Shown piece after piece: positions 46,404 through 55,396 of a stretch of DNA of 64,000 nt. Every line of letters starts with the position of its first letter. The first letter of the stretch is position 1. Position numbers and translations under genes: made by a program. Under the pieces are notes generated by a model that saw nothing but the letters and a program-made list of their open reading frames with translations, ran no database searches and had not been told where the DNA came from. This DNA comes from Ravibacter sp964559125. GTDB lineage: Bacteria; Bacteroidota; Bacteroidia; Cytophagales; Spirosomataceae. The DNA lies in assembly GCA_964559125.1 (NCBI GenBank), contig CAZLGW010000025.1:15147-79146 (forward strand). Direction: 5' to 3'.

Positions 46404-47366
46404 ATGAAAAAAATTCTTATTACCGGGGGAGCCGGCTTCATTGGTTCCAATCTCACCGAATACTTTTTAAATAAAGAATACCAGGTAACCGTACTGGATA
46501 ATTTTGCCACCGGTCACCGCCACAACATCGTCCAGCACGAGAACAACCCCGTTTTTTCCCTGATAGAAGGTGATATCAGGAACCTGAAAGATTGTCGGAA
46601 AGCAGTGGAAGGTGTCGATTATGTACTTCATCAGGCAGCCTTGGGGTCGGTACCTCGCTCCATCAAAGACCCTATAACGACAAATGAGGTAAATGTTTCG
46701 GGTTTTCTGAATATGTTGGTAGCTGCTCGTGACGAGGGAGTGAAGAGGTTTGTGTATGCAGCTTCCTCTTCTACTTATGGTGACTCGGAAAGTCTGCCTA
46801 AGGTAGAGGATAAAATAGGACAGCCTCTTTCTCCGTATGCTATCACCAAATATGTAAATGAGCTGTATGCAGAGATTTTTTCTAAAACATATGGAATAGA
46901 GACGATCGGTTTACGATATTTTAATGTGTTTGGAAGAAGACAGGACCCCAATGGGGCCTACGCAGCAGTGATCCCGAAGTTTGTGATGCAGTTAATGAAG
47001 CATGAAAGTCCGGTGATTAATGGTAATGGTAATTATTCAAGGGATTTTACGTATATAGATAATGTAGTTCAGATGAATGAGTTGGCACTGCTTACTAAAA
47101 ATCAAGAAGCCCTAAATACAGTTTATAATACGGCCGTAGGCGACCGTACAACCCTGAACCAACTGGTAGATTATCTAAAAGAGTTTCTATCAGCTTACGA
47201 CTTGGAGATTGCAAAGGTAAAAATCATATGTGGATCCCATAGACAAGGAGATATTCTTCATTCTCTAGCTTCTGTGGAGAAGGCAAAAAGATTATTAGGA
47301 TATGAACCGAGTCACACGGTTCGCGAAGGGTTGGAGGAGACAGTCAGGTGGTATTTTAAAAGATGA
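46404..47366 (+). CDS. UDP-GlcNAc 4-epimerase-like SDR protein (WbpP/TviC type)
   Basis: This 320-residue short-chain dehydrogenase/reductase begins 2 bp after the dehydrogenase. NAD-binding is by ITGGAGFIGSNL (about 6-17), and the catalytic residues are in SSSTYG (Ser/Thr near 120) and YAITKYVNE (Tyr near 147, Lys near 151). The substrate region VPRSIKDPITTNEVN and FNVFGRRQDPNGAYAAVIP closely resembles WbpP, which prefers N-acetylated UDP-hexoses. Together with the upstream enzyme it would supply UDP-GalNAc and its uronic acid. The 250-bp gap after it (47367-47616) shows no feature. Confidence 0.9.
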   Translation: MKKILITGGAGFIGSNLTEYFLNKEYQVTVLDNFATGHRHNIVQHENNPVFSLIEGDIRNLKDCRKAVEGVDYVLHQAALGSVPRSIKDPITTNEVNVSGFLNMLVAARDEGVKRFVYAASSSTYGDSESLPKVEDKIGQPLSPYAITKYVNELYAEIFSKTYGIETIGLRYFNVFGRRQDPNGAYAAVIPKFVMQLMKHESPVINGNGNYSRDFTYIDNVVQMNELALLTKNQEALNTVYNTAVGDRTTLNQLVDYLKEFLSAYDLEIAKVKIICGSHRQGDILHSLASVEKAKRLLGYEPSHTVREGLEETVRWYFKR

Positions 47367-47616
47367 TGAGAATTATAATCATGGAACGTCTTGATTTTGA
47401 ATAAATACTAGTCTGATACAATACAAATTAAAAATGATAAAAGCCTGTGTATATGAACTGTCTATTTATTTGGCCGTTATTGTCTGTTGGATATTCTCCG
47501 TTGAAGAGGATTACTTGATTTTGATTTAGTTTACTTCAGCGAGAATAATTTTTTAGAAAATTACGGATAGGATTGTTACAAATGATTTTTATAAATTAAA
47601 AGAAGCAACAAGTAAG

Positions 47617-49140
47617 GTGAAAAGAGGAAAAGAAAATTTAAAGCAAAGGGCTTATCTTAATACCGTTACTTCATTTATTGATTATGGAACAAAAGCTTTA
47701 GTCTCTTTCACTATAAATCCCTTTATCGTTAATGGATTAGGAGGAACTTTATTTGGAGTATGGCAAATGCTAGGGCAGATTACTAATTATAGTAATTTGG
47801 CCGATCTGAAAGCTTCGACTGTTTTAAAATGGGCAGTAGCTAGAGATCGCGAAAAAGCTAGTGAAGAAGAGCTAAGAAACTATGTAACAACTACTTTTGC
47901 TCTAGTGTTATTAATGCTTCCATTAATTTTAGTTGTAGCTTCAGTTGTAGCATGGTATTTACCAGATATAACAGGAGTACAGGAGAAGTATATTCCTACT
48001 ATTCGACTTGCATTTTTGGTGTTAATAATTTCTTTCGTAGTCAACAAGTTCTTTAACGTTTTTGAATCTATTCTTAATGGGATGAATTTGGGCTTTAAAA
48101 GAATGGGGATAAGGGCAGCAGTGACAATTGTTGGGGGAGGTCTAAGTGTGTTAGTTATTAATATGGGATATGGATTGGTGGGGCTTGCTTTAGTGAATTT
48201 TACAATATCAATTATTCTTGGAATTATTTTAACAGTTGTTGTAAAAAGAAGTGTTTATTGGTTTGGATTAGGTAAGTTTAGTTTTGGACAATCAAAGACT
48301 TTTTTTAAAACAAGTGGCTGGTTTATGGCATGGTCTGGGCTGCAAATGGTATTAACAAATAGTGATAAAGTACTTTTGGGGTTCTTAGCTTCACCTTTTA
48401 TTGTAACTCAATATGTAATAACAAAGTATTTATTAAATACTATTAAAGATATACTTATGCATATTATTAATGGAGTATTGCCGGGTATGGGTAAGCTTTA
48501 TAAAAAAGGAGAATTTGATAAGATGATAGTGGTGAGAAAGCAGCTCAGGTTAATTACTTGGATTTTTGTGATAGGTGTTGGGTTTGTTGGGCTACTATTT
48601 AATCGTTCTTTTGTTAGTTTATGGATTGGAGATGAACAGTATGCTGGGCAGTTTGTTAATTTGTTATTAATACTGATGACAATTCAGTTTATTTTTATAA
48701 TTAATGAAGGTACATTGATAAATATCACTTTAAATATTAAGAAGAAGGTCTATTTGGGGGTAATTTCAGTTATTATTTCTGTTTTTTTTGTATTTCTAAC
48801 AGTTGAAAAATATGGTATTGTTGGATTGGCTATATCTATGATGCTAGGGAGAAGTATTGTTTCTGTAGCATATCCTATTATTGTTTCTAAAATGCTGCAA
48901 GCGAAATTTTTGTTCGATTTTAGCAGTTTAAGATTGTTTCTTTTACTGTCTTTTTTGTTCTCTTTAGGTTATTTTCTAGGAGAAGGGCTATTGATTAGAA
49001 GCTGGTTTCTACTTGGTTTGGGAGGCGTTGCTATATTTGTAGTAACATTGCTATTAGCTTTTTATGTCGGGCTTACTACTTCAGATCGTAAAATGTTAGC
49101 GACTCAATTAAAACAAATACGTTTATTGAATAAGGAATAG
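47617..49140 (+). CDS. Wzx-like polysaccharide flippase (MATE/MVF superfamily)
   Basis: This 507-residue polytopic membrane protein has about 12-14 predicted helices, an RfbX/MurJ-like N-terminus (LNTVTSFIDYGTKALVSFTINPFIV) and no periplasmic domain. It should flip lipid-linked repeat units across the inner membrane. Translation appears to start at the GTG at 47617 (VKRGKENLKQR), since no ATG is near. From here the sequence becomes strongly AT-rich and rich in TTT, ATT and AAA codons, unlike the upstream genes, which suggests acquisition from another source. Confidence 0.9.
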   Translation: MKRGKENLKQRAYLNTVTSFIDYGTKALVSFTINPFIVNGLGGTLFGVWQMLGQITNYSNLADLKASTVLKWAVARDREKASEEELRNYVTTTFALVLLMLPLILVVASVVAWYLPDITGVQEKYIPTIRLAFLVLIISFVVNKFFNVFESILNGMNLGFKRMGIRAAVTIVGGGLSVLVINMGYGLVGLALVNFTISIILGIILTVVVKRSVYWFGLGKFSFGQSKTFFKTSGWFMAWSGLQMVLTNSDKVLLGFLASPFIVTQYVITKYLLNTIKDILMHIINGVLPGMGKLYKKGEFDKMIVVRKQLRLITWIFVIGVGFVGLLFNRSFVSLWIGDEQYAGQFVNLLLILMTIQFIFIINEGTLINITLNIKKKVYLGVISVIISVFFVFLTVEKYGIVGLAISMMLGRSIVSVAYPIIVSKMLQAKFLFDFSSLRLFLLLSFLFSLGYFLGEGLLIRSWFLLGLGGVAIFVVTLLLAFYVGLTTSDRKMLATQLKQIRLLNKE

Positions 49141-49150
49141 AGCTATTTAG

Positions 49151-50479
49151 ATGAAAAAATTGTGGTATAAAAATGCCGGACTAATTGATTTGGGGAGGCT
49201 TAGTCAAACCAGTCCTAATATTTTGTTGTTTTCTCTTTTTGCTAATCGATCATCAAGCAGCGCTGCAAAGATAAGATATTATCATGCCAAGATTTTTTGG
49301 AAAAAACTTCCTTCTTACGGAATAAGAAACACCATATTTATATCTTCATATTTTTTATTATGGCCGTACTCATTTCTGAAGGCTATTAGAAAATTGGGTA
49401 TCGATCCTTATAGGAAAGTTCGAAGACTCACAGGCAAAGCAATAATACAGCAGTTTATCGAGCAAATATATCTTGCTTTTTTTTACTCTTCTTCTCCTAA
49501 AGAGTATTTTATGTACGAATTTTTCAAACTAGAAAATCGAAAACGAATAGATAAGTATTTGTTAAGATTAACTCTTAAGCCTTTAATTTATTCTTTTCTG
49601 GACGAATGCTATATGGGAAAGAATAATTTAAACTACATAAATAATCATGACTCCAAGGAGTTCTTTTATAATGTTTGTAAAAAGTATGAATTGAATGCAG
49701 TTCCTATTTTAGCAAAAGTAACAAGCGAGAAAGTTTTTTTCTTTGTAGATCTGAGGCAGATTAGAGAAAGTGGAGATTTATTTATTAAGCCAGAAGAATC
49801 GAAAGGGGGAAAAGGGGCGCAGATGTGGAGAAAGCAAGACAACTATTATGTGAACACTTTTGGAGAAACAAAAGATTTTGATTCTTTAATTGAATATATT
49901 AAAGGAATTAAATCTAATAGATTTAGTAATGATTTTATTATACAACCTCGGGTTGTAAATCATCAAAAATTGTTTTTTGATACTATAGCGTTGTCAACAA
50001 TTAGAATAAATACGTTATTAGTTAATGAGATCGTTATGGTTACTTTTGGGGTATTTCGGTTTTCTTTAAATAAAAATTCAGATGTAGATAATTTTCATGC
50101 AGGTGGATATGCTGCGCCAATAGTAGATATGGAAACCGGTGAATTAGGTCCTGCTTCTGGTATGGGGTTTAGTAATCCAGGTCATTGGATTGATATGCAT
50201 CCTATTAGCGGTACACAGATTAATGGATTAAATTTGCCTTATTGGAATGAAACAAAAGAATTAGTGTCAAGGTCGCATAAGCTTGCATTTAACAATAGAG
50301 TTTTATTAGGCTGGGATGTAGCCATTACAGATAATGGGCCAATATTGGTTGAATGCAACGGTTGGCCAGATAACGAGCTGATACAAAAACCTTATAACAG
50401 GCCATTAAGTGAACTATTTGGATTGGATGTTCTTGCTCAGAAGATTGAGGATGAATACTTAGAGTATTGTAAAGCATAG
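49151..50479 (+). CDS. Sugar-transfer-associated ATP-grasp protein
   Basis: This 442-residue protein contains an ATP-grasp domain (about 150-430) of the type linked with sugar-transfer loci. FIKPEESKGGKGAQMW is the nucleotide-binding loop, and the metal/ATP ligands are RINTLLVNE and LLGWDVAITDNGPILVECNGWPDNE near the C-terminus. ATP-grasp enzymes join a carboxylate to an amine or alcohol through an acyl phosphate, so it may amidate a uronic acid or attach an amino acid to the glycan, consistent with the UDP-uronate genes upstream. The acceptor is unknown. It is 10 bp after the flippase. Confidence 0.85.
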   Translation: MKKLWYKNAGLIDLGRLSQTSPNILLFSLFANRSSSSAAKIRYYHAKIFWKKLPSYGIRNTIFISSYFLLWPYSFLKAIRKLGIDPYRKVRRLTGKAIIQQFIEQIYLAFFYSSSPKEYFMYEFFKLENRKRIDKYLLRLTLKPLIYSFLDECYMGKNNLNYINNHDSKEFFYNVCKKYELNAVPILAKVTSEKVFFFVDLRQIRESGDLFIKPEESKGGKGAQMWRKQDNYYVNTFGETKDFDSLIEYIKGIKSNRFSNDFIIQPRVVNHQKLFFDTIALSTIRINTLLVNEIVMVTFGVFRFSLNKNSDVDNFHAGGYAAPIVDMETGELGPASGMGFSNPGHWIDMHPISGTQINGLNLPYWNETKELVSRSHKLAFNNRVLLGWDVAITDNGPILVECNGWPDNELIQKPYNRPLSELFGLDVLAQKIEDEYLEYCKA

Positions 50480-50508
50480 ATAGTATAAAGAACTATAGAT
50501 TGAAAATT

Positions 50509-51372
50509 ATGATTTGGTTTAGGGATTTTTTTATTAAGAGTTTTTTTTCTTCTCAAATTGAGAAGAAGTTGGAGTCTATAGAGAACAGCTTAGATTTTTT
50601 GATTAATAATTCTCTTGATATCAAGCAAATTCAACCGAAGCCGTCGATTCAATATACTCAGCTTCAAGAATTTGTAATACTGGAAAAGTTGAGTGTTTTT
50701 TTTAGTAAAATAGGAGTTTCTTATTTTCTATATGGGGGTTGTTTATTAGGCGCGATAAGGCATGGAGGCTTTGTACCATGGGATGATGATATTGACATTG
50801 GCCTTTTGAAAGAGGATTTTGATGTGCTACTAAAGCATGAGGAGGAGTTAGAGAGCTTTGGTTTATATTTGTCGTCTCCTTTTTCAACTAGAAGGGTTTA
50901 TAACGGCAGAGGATACGATAAAGTTTATGATAGGGAAGGGAAATTTCATGTGAGTATTTGTGTTTTTGACTTAATAGAAACAGAATCTATAGAGGAAAGT
51001 TTACGCATTAGAACCAAATTTAATTTGGTGGCAAAAAATATTAGAGACAGATATAAAAATGATTTTACAAGTTTATTTAAGAAACTTAATAAAATCAACT
51101 CTCAATATTACAGAGACGGAAAGTTTGTTAAAAGATCGGAGGTGAGGAGTTCGACCTTTATTATTAAAAGTATATGTTCAGCTCGACGTAACGTTTTTAT
51201 GCCGTATTATTCTGTATTTCCACTAATAGAGATTGATTTTTTTGTTTATAAAAGTCAAAATCTTAACAAAGTTCCAATTCCGAATACTCCTCATGATTAT
51301 TTACAAAGATTTTATGGGAGAGATTATATGCTTTTTCCAAGAGATTTATATCCTAATCATACTAATAAATAA
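50509..51372 (+). CDS. LicD-family phosphotransferase 1
   Basis: Started at the ATG at 50509 (287 residues; a TTG three codons upstream is an alternative), this is a LicD/fukutin-like nucleotidyltransferase-fold protein. The diagnostic block YGGCLLGAIRHGGFVPWDDDIDIG (about 73-96) holds the DDDID metal-binding acids. LicD proteins transfer phosphocholine or similar phospho-alcohol groups from CDP donors to sugars. The next gene encodes a cytidylyltransferase and the one after that a second LicD-like protein, so the three probably act in one decoration step. Confidence 0.88.
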   Translation: MIWFRDFFIKSFFSSQIEKKLESIENSLDFLINNSLDIKQIQPKPSIQYTQLQEFVILEKLSVFFSKIGVSYFLYGGCLLGAIRHGGFVPWDDDIDIGLLKEDFDVLLKHEEELESFGLYLSSPFSTRRVYNGRGYDKVYDREGKFHVSICVFDLIETESIEESLRIRTKFNLVAKNIRDRYKNDFTSLFKKLNKINSQYYRDGKFVKRSEVRSSTFIIKSICSARRNVFMPYYSVFPLIEIDFFVYKSQNLNKVPIPNTPHDYLQRFYGRDYMLFPRDLYPNHTNK

Positions 51373-51382
51373 TAAAATAGAG

Positions 51383-52234
51383 ATGAACAAAAGTTTCAGT
51401 GAAAAGTTTAGAATAGAAGAGTTATTGCTTTTTGATTTTCGATACTGGGCAGTGAGTGTACGTCCTCAGCAACCTACGATAGGCTCTCTAATAATTTCGT
51501 TAAAGAGAGATTGTGTAGAATTGGGAAAGGTAACTTCAGATGAAAGTAGTGAGTTGTCATTAGTATTTTTTGAAGTGGAGAAATTATTGAAGAAGGTATT
51601 TTCGTTCGAGAAAATTAACTATTTGTGTTTGATGATGGTTGATAGCCAAGTACATTTTCATGCTATTCCTAGGTATAAAGGAGAATGTTTGTTTGATGGT
51701 AACTATTATGGTGACATATTTTGGCCTAAACCAGTTGATATTTTATATTCTATTAATGAAGCTAATATTGAGGCTAAGGTTTTTCAATATTTAAAACCTC
51801 TAGTTGGCTATGTAAAACGCGTAGTTGGGTATACGACAGGAGTATTTGATTTATTTCATATTGGGCATCTTAGACTATTAAAGAGAGCTAAGGAGGAGTG
51901 TGATTATTTGATAGTTGGCGTTACTACAGATGAGCTGTCATTAAATCGAAAAGGTAAAATTCCAGTGATTCCTCTAGATGAACGTGTAGAGATTGTAAAA
52001 AATCTCTCTTTTGTCGATGAGGTAGTACATCAGGAAAATATGGATAAGTTTGAGGCCTGGAAGAAATATCGTTTTGATAAAATGTTTGTTGGGAGTGATT
52101 GGAAGGGAACAAATAAGTGGAATCAATTAGAGGGCGAGTTTGCGAAGGAAAACGTAAAGATAGTATATTTTCCATATACGGATTCTACTTCAAGTACTTT
52201 ATTGCGCTCTGTTTTGAATGACATTGTTAGATAG
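51383..52234 (+). CDS. HIT-like domain fused to a TagD-type cytidylyltransferase
   Basis: The natural start is the ATG at 51383 (MNKSFSEKF), 10 bp after LicD 1, giving 283 residues; a frame open from 51233 would overlap LicD 1. The first half (about 10-135) is HIT-like, ending in QVHFHAIPRY (89-98), with the first His of the HxHxH motif replaced by Gln. The second half (about 147-283) is a glycerol-3-phosphate-type cytidylyltransferase: GVFDLFHIGH (153-162, HxGH nucleotide-binding), GVTTDEL and STSSTLLR near the end. It likely makes a CDP-alcohol for the LicD neighbours. The role of the HIT half is unknown. Confidence 0.87.
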   Translation: MNKSFSEKFRIEELLLFDFRYWAVSVRPQQPTIGSLIISLKRDCVELGKVTSDESSELSLVFFEVEKLLKKVFSFEKINYLCLMMVDSQVHFHAIPRYKGECLFDGNYYGDIFWPKPVDILYSINEANIEAKVFQYLKPLVGYVKRVVGYTTGVFDLFHIGHLRLLKRAKEECDYLIVGVTTDELSLNRKGKIPVIPLDERVEIVKNLSFVDEVVHQENMDKFEAWKKYRFDKMFVGSDWKGTNKWNQLEGEFAKENVKIVYFPYTDSTSSTLLRSVLNDIVR

Positions 52235-52244
52235 ATAAAATATT

Positions 52245-53162
52245 ATGGGAAAGCCAGTAGAGCGCTATAGTGTTGATGTCGATAGGCAAAAGAAGTCAGC
52301 TATTCAACATTTCTCTTTGATCGTAGATTTGTTTAAGTCAAAGCGAATAGATTATTGGATCGAGTATGGGACTATGTTGGGAGCTGTTCGTGAGAAGGGG
52401 TTTATTCCGTGGGATTCTGAGTTTGATATCGGAATATGGAACAGAGATTATGTTTTATATAAAAGTGATCTTTTGGAGAAGTTTGATGAATTTGGATTTC
52501 ATGTAAATACGTCGTCTAAGGATAGAATAAAGTTGGTTCATAGAGAATTATTAATTGGTGCTTATACTATTGATATTCATACTTATCATTTGAAGGGAGA
52601 GATAGCGTTTGTTTCATTTAACCGACGTAAGTTGTCGGCCCTAGAACGATTTTACGCCTTTCTTAGGAATTTTGATAAAAGAGAGGTTAGAGTATATCCG
52701 ATTTCGAGTATGATTAAGACGATTCTAAAAAGTGGGAATCAAATTCCGGAGCATTTTTTCTTTACTAAATTTAATTATGCTAATAAGATATCATATATTA
52801 TAGAATATAACGATAAGGTTATAGAGGAAGTCACTCCAAGCCCTTCGCTTTTTCAGTATTTGTTAAAGAAAATATTTTCATTTTTAGTAATGAAGCTTCC
52901 CGCTAGTCTAGTTAGTTATTTAGTAGATTTTTTTAAAAATATTTTGAAATCTGAAAATCGACAATATACGAAAGTTCAAGCGATACCTAGTCGTTTTTAT
53001 TTAAATTTGACAGAGTACCTTTTCGAAGATACATATTTATCTGGACCAGCGAAAGGCGTCGAATATGTAGAGTGCATTTATGGAGATGAATGGCAAATTG
53101 GGAAGCCAAATTGGATTAATTCTCAAAATTCTATCAATAAAAATATTGAATCAATAGAATAA
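52245..53162 (+). CDS. LicD/fukutin-like phosphotransferase 2
   Basis: This 305-residue protein has the LicD/fukutin nucleotidyltransferase signature IEYGTMLGAVREKGFIPWDS and EFDIGIW (about 39-65). The acidic cluster is weaker than in LicD 1 (DSEFDIG rather than DDDIDIG). A hydrophobic stretch near 205-230 may anchor it to the membrane. It begins 10 bp after the cytidylyltransferase fusion. It is probably a second transferase using the same CDP-alcohol, or one with altered specificity. Its catalytic competence is uncertain because of the changed acids. Confidence 0.75.
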   Translation: MGKPVERYSVDVDRQKKSAIQHFSLIVDLFKSKRIDYWIEYGTMLGAVREKGFIPWDSEFDIGIWNRDYVLYKSDLLEKFDEFGFHVNTSSKDRIKLVHRELLIGAYTIDIHTYHLKGEIAFVSFNRRKLSALERFYAFLRNFDKREVRVYPISSMIKTILKSGNQIPEHFFFTKFNYANKISYIIEYNDKVIEEVTPSPSLFQYLLKKIFSFLVMKLPASLVSYLVDFFKNILKSENRQYTKVQAIPSRFYLNLTEYLFEDTYLSGPAKGVEYVECIYGDEWQIGKPNWINSQNSINKNIESIE

Positions 53163-53178
53163 ATTTTGTATACTTGAT

Positions 53179-54195
53179 ATGGTTATTTTTCAACATAATG
53201 ATACGAAATTTCTATTTTTGAAATCTGAATTGTTGAAGATTGGTATTGAATCTGAGGCGGTAAATGGACATCCGATTTTTGCACCTTTTTTTTTGGTACA
53301 GGAGCTACTAAGAGGGAAGAAGGTCGGGATATACGTTTTTCGATATATTAACGATAGTGAATCGACAATCTTAGCCATCGGTAGATACTTTTCTGATTTG
53401 CTTCAAATTTTTTTATGTAGAATATTTAGAATTAAGATTTGGTGGCTTTGCCATAATGTAGATAGAGAGACTGCTGTATTTCATCCAATGATTACGAGGC
53501 TAAGAAGGAGAAATATTATTAAATATTCAGAGAGGATTTTTACAACAAACAGTTTACTTATACCAACTGCTCAACATTATTTTCCAGAAAAGTTTGTAGA
53601 TTCGTTATCTCTGGGATTTATTGAGGGGGTAATTTCTGAAAGAATAGAGCGAAATGATTCGATAGATAGGGAGATTGTGAGATGGATGGAAAGTAATAAT
53701 ACCTCCAATACAAAATTTATTTTTTGTATTGGATCCCCAGCAGATAAGTCACTCCATTTTCAATTGATTAATAAATTTATCGAGAATGTAAATAGAATCG
53801 ATACGTCTAGGAAATGGTTTGCAATTGTGGTAGGAGATAGAGTTAGGGAGTCTCCTTTTATTTATAATGTTCCTTATAGACATTTTGTTAATCCAGAGAT
53901 TTTGTTAGAGTATGCGAGCTATTATTATAGAGTAATTAACGACTATTCTATTTCTTATTCGGTTTTTGAAGCAGTTCACTATCGCATACCTATTATTACG
54001 GAGTCATACGGAATTTTACCGGAAATTGTCAAATATTATAATATAGGTATAGTAATAGATTCGTTGGACAATTTGCTTTCTGATATAGATAGTTTTCAAG
54101 TTAATTTTGTCGATTTTGAGCGATTTGAGGCTCTAAATAACTGGCAAGTGGCGGCGAGTAAGATAAAGTTTTATTATCAATTGGATGTAAGATAG
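53179..54195 (+). CDS. Putative GT-B glycosyltransferase
   Basis: This 338-residue protein resembles the GT-B fold group rather than any family I can name precisely. IWWLCHNVDRETAVFHP (about 89-105) corresponds to the N-terminal-domain hinge seen as HNVxxHE in glycosyltransferases. The C-terminal FEAVHYRIPIITESYGILPEIVKYYNIG resembles the nucleotide-sugar-binding EX7E region. It begins 16 bp after LicD 2 and ends 1 bp before the polymerase gene. The sugar and linkage cannot be inferred. Confidence 0.7.
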   Translation: MVIFQHNDTKFLFLKSELLKIGIESEAVNGHPIFAPFFLVQELLRGKKVGIYVFRYINDSESTILAIGRYFSDLLQIFLCRIFRIKIWWLCHNVDRETAVFHPMITRLRRRNIIKYSERIFTTNSLLIPTAQHYFPEKFVDSLSLGFIEGVISERIERNDSIDREIVRWMESNNTSNTKFIFCIGSPADKSLHFQLINKFIENVNRIDTSRKWFAIVVGDRVRESPFIYNVPYRHFVNPEILLEYASYYYRVINDYSISYSVFEAVHYRIPIITESYGILPEIVKYYNIGIVIDSLDNLLSDIDSFQVNFVDFERFEALNNWQVAASKIKFYYQLDVR

Positions 54196-55395
54196 ATGTT
54201 TTTAAGAGCGTTAATTCCGCACTTTTTAGGTATTGGGGTTTCTATGTTTTTATTAGATTTTCCGATAGTGGGTCCGTTTTCTACAAGTAGGGTAGGTTTT
54301 TTACTGATTTTCGGATCCTTCGTTTTAAGAATACTGAGTAGTAAGAAAATATTTAAAATCCCAAAATTTGAAAACTCGATAGTTATTAGTTTTTTCTTTG
54401 TGTTTATGGCGGTAGCTATTTCCTCTGTTTATCATATGACAGAGATTAGTAGGATTGTAAGTTGGATTTTTTTATTTTTAACTATAATTATATTTCCTCG
54501 ATTTTTAAATAAGCGAGAAGAGGGAAAACTAGTCATAAAATCGATAGCTATTTATTCCTTTATTTTTCTTATTGTTTTAATAGTATATTGTATCCATACG
54601 TATGGGGTTTTAGCCTTTACAAATAAAAGTATGAGGTATGGGATTGATGAGTTACCTCCTGGCTTAAATCGTATTACAAATGGAGTTGTGTTTGCTAATA
54701 TTTATATATTGATTTATTTTTTTATTTTCAAATCAATATTAGCAAGATATTTTGTCATAGTAGCCTTTGTAGTTTCCTTTTGGTTTGTTCTTAGCACTTA
54801 TACGCGGCAGGGTTTTATTTCAGAGTCAGTTTTGCTAGTTGGATTTTTAATATCGATATACACTTCTTCTAAGAATAGATTATCTACGATTTTTTTAGTT
54901 GGATTAGTTGTTTTTTTTGCTTTTTATAATATCCTTTTATCCGATATATTTATTGATAATTTTGTTAGGAGATCACGCGATCAACTTGAAAACGACGAGG
55001 GATCTACTGCTTATAGAGCTTATTTATATCGAAGAGGTTTAGAGTTTATCGAGAATAATTTTTTTGCGGGAATTGGGCCCGATAATTTTTTGAATTACGT
55101 TGGTAAAGACGCTCATAGTGGTTATCTTTCAATAGTGTCCGAGACGGGAGTATTGTCGATAGTAAGTATTTTAATACTGGTTGTTTCATCGGTTATAAAT
55201 GTTGTTAGAAACTATCGACGGAGACTTAAGACGCATTTTTTTTGGATAATGTTGACAGTATTAATTGCGCCGTTGTTTAAGACTATATATCACTTGCCAA
55301 TGTTTTGGACCGGGATAATTGTTGTTTTTTTTTATAACAATTATGTAATTGAGTATGAAGGCCGTTCGAGAATATTGTTGCGAAATTCAAACTGA
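54196..55395 (+). CDS. Wzy-like polysaccharide polymerase/O-antigen ligase-family membrane protein
   Basis: This 399-residue protein has about 10-12 hydrophobic helices and one larger periplasmic loop (about 250-310, including NDEGSTAYRAYLYRRGLEFI and IGPDNFLNYVGKDAHSGYLSI). That loop matches the Wzy_C pattern, where the conserved HSGYL-like His is functional. It would polymerise repeat units in the periplasm after flipping by the Wzx-like protein. O-antigen ligase is the alternative, since the families are hard to separate by sequence. It starts directly at its neighbour's stop. Confidence 0.85.
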   Translation: MFLRALIPHFLGIGVSMFLLDFPIVGPFSTSRVGFLLIFGSFVLRILSSKKIFKIPKFENSIVISFFFVFMAVAISSVYHMTEISRIVSWIFLFLTIIIFPRFLNKREEGKLVIKSIAIYSFIFLIVLIVYCIHTYGVLAFTNKSMRYGIDELPPGLNRITNGVVFANIYILIYFFIFKSILARYFVIVAFVVSFWFVLSTYTRQGFISESVLLVGFLISIYTSSKNRLSTIFLVGLVVFFAFYNILLSDIFIDNFVRRSRDQLENDEGSTAYRAYLYRRGLEFIENNFFAGIGPDNFLNYVGKDAHSGYLSIVSETGVLSIVSILILVVSSVINVVRNYRRRLKTHFFWIMLTVLIAPLFKTIYHLPMFWTGIIVVFFYNNYVIEYEGRSRILLRNSN

Positions 55396-55396
55396 A

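Noticed and set aside
48290..49140. A possible second flippase fragment in the Wzx-like gene
   Set aside because: The frame is continuous with about 12-14 helices, as expected of one protein.
51233..51382. 50-codon N-terminal extension of the HIT-cytidylyltransferase fusion
   Set aside because: It overlaps the LicD 1 gene in another frame and consists of low-complexity hydrophobic codons; the ATG at 51383 starts a normal domain.
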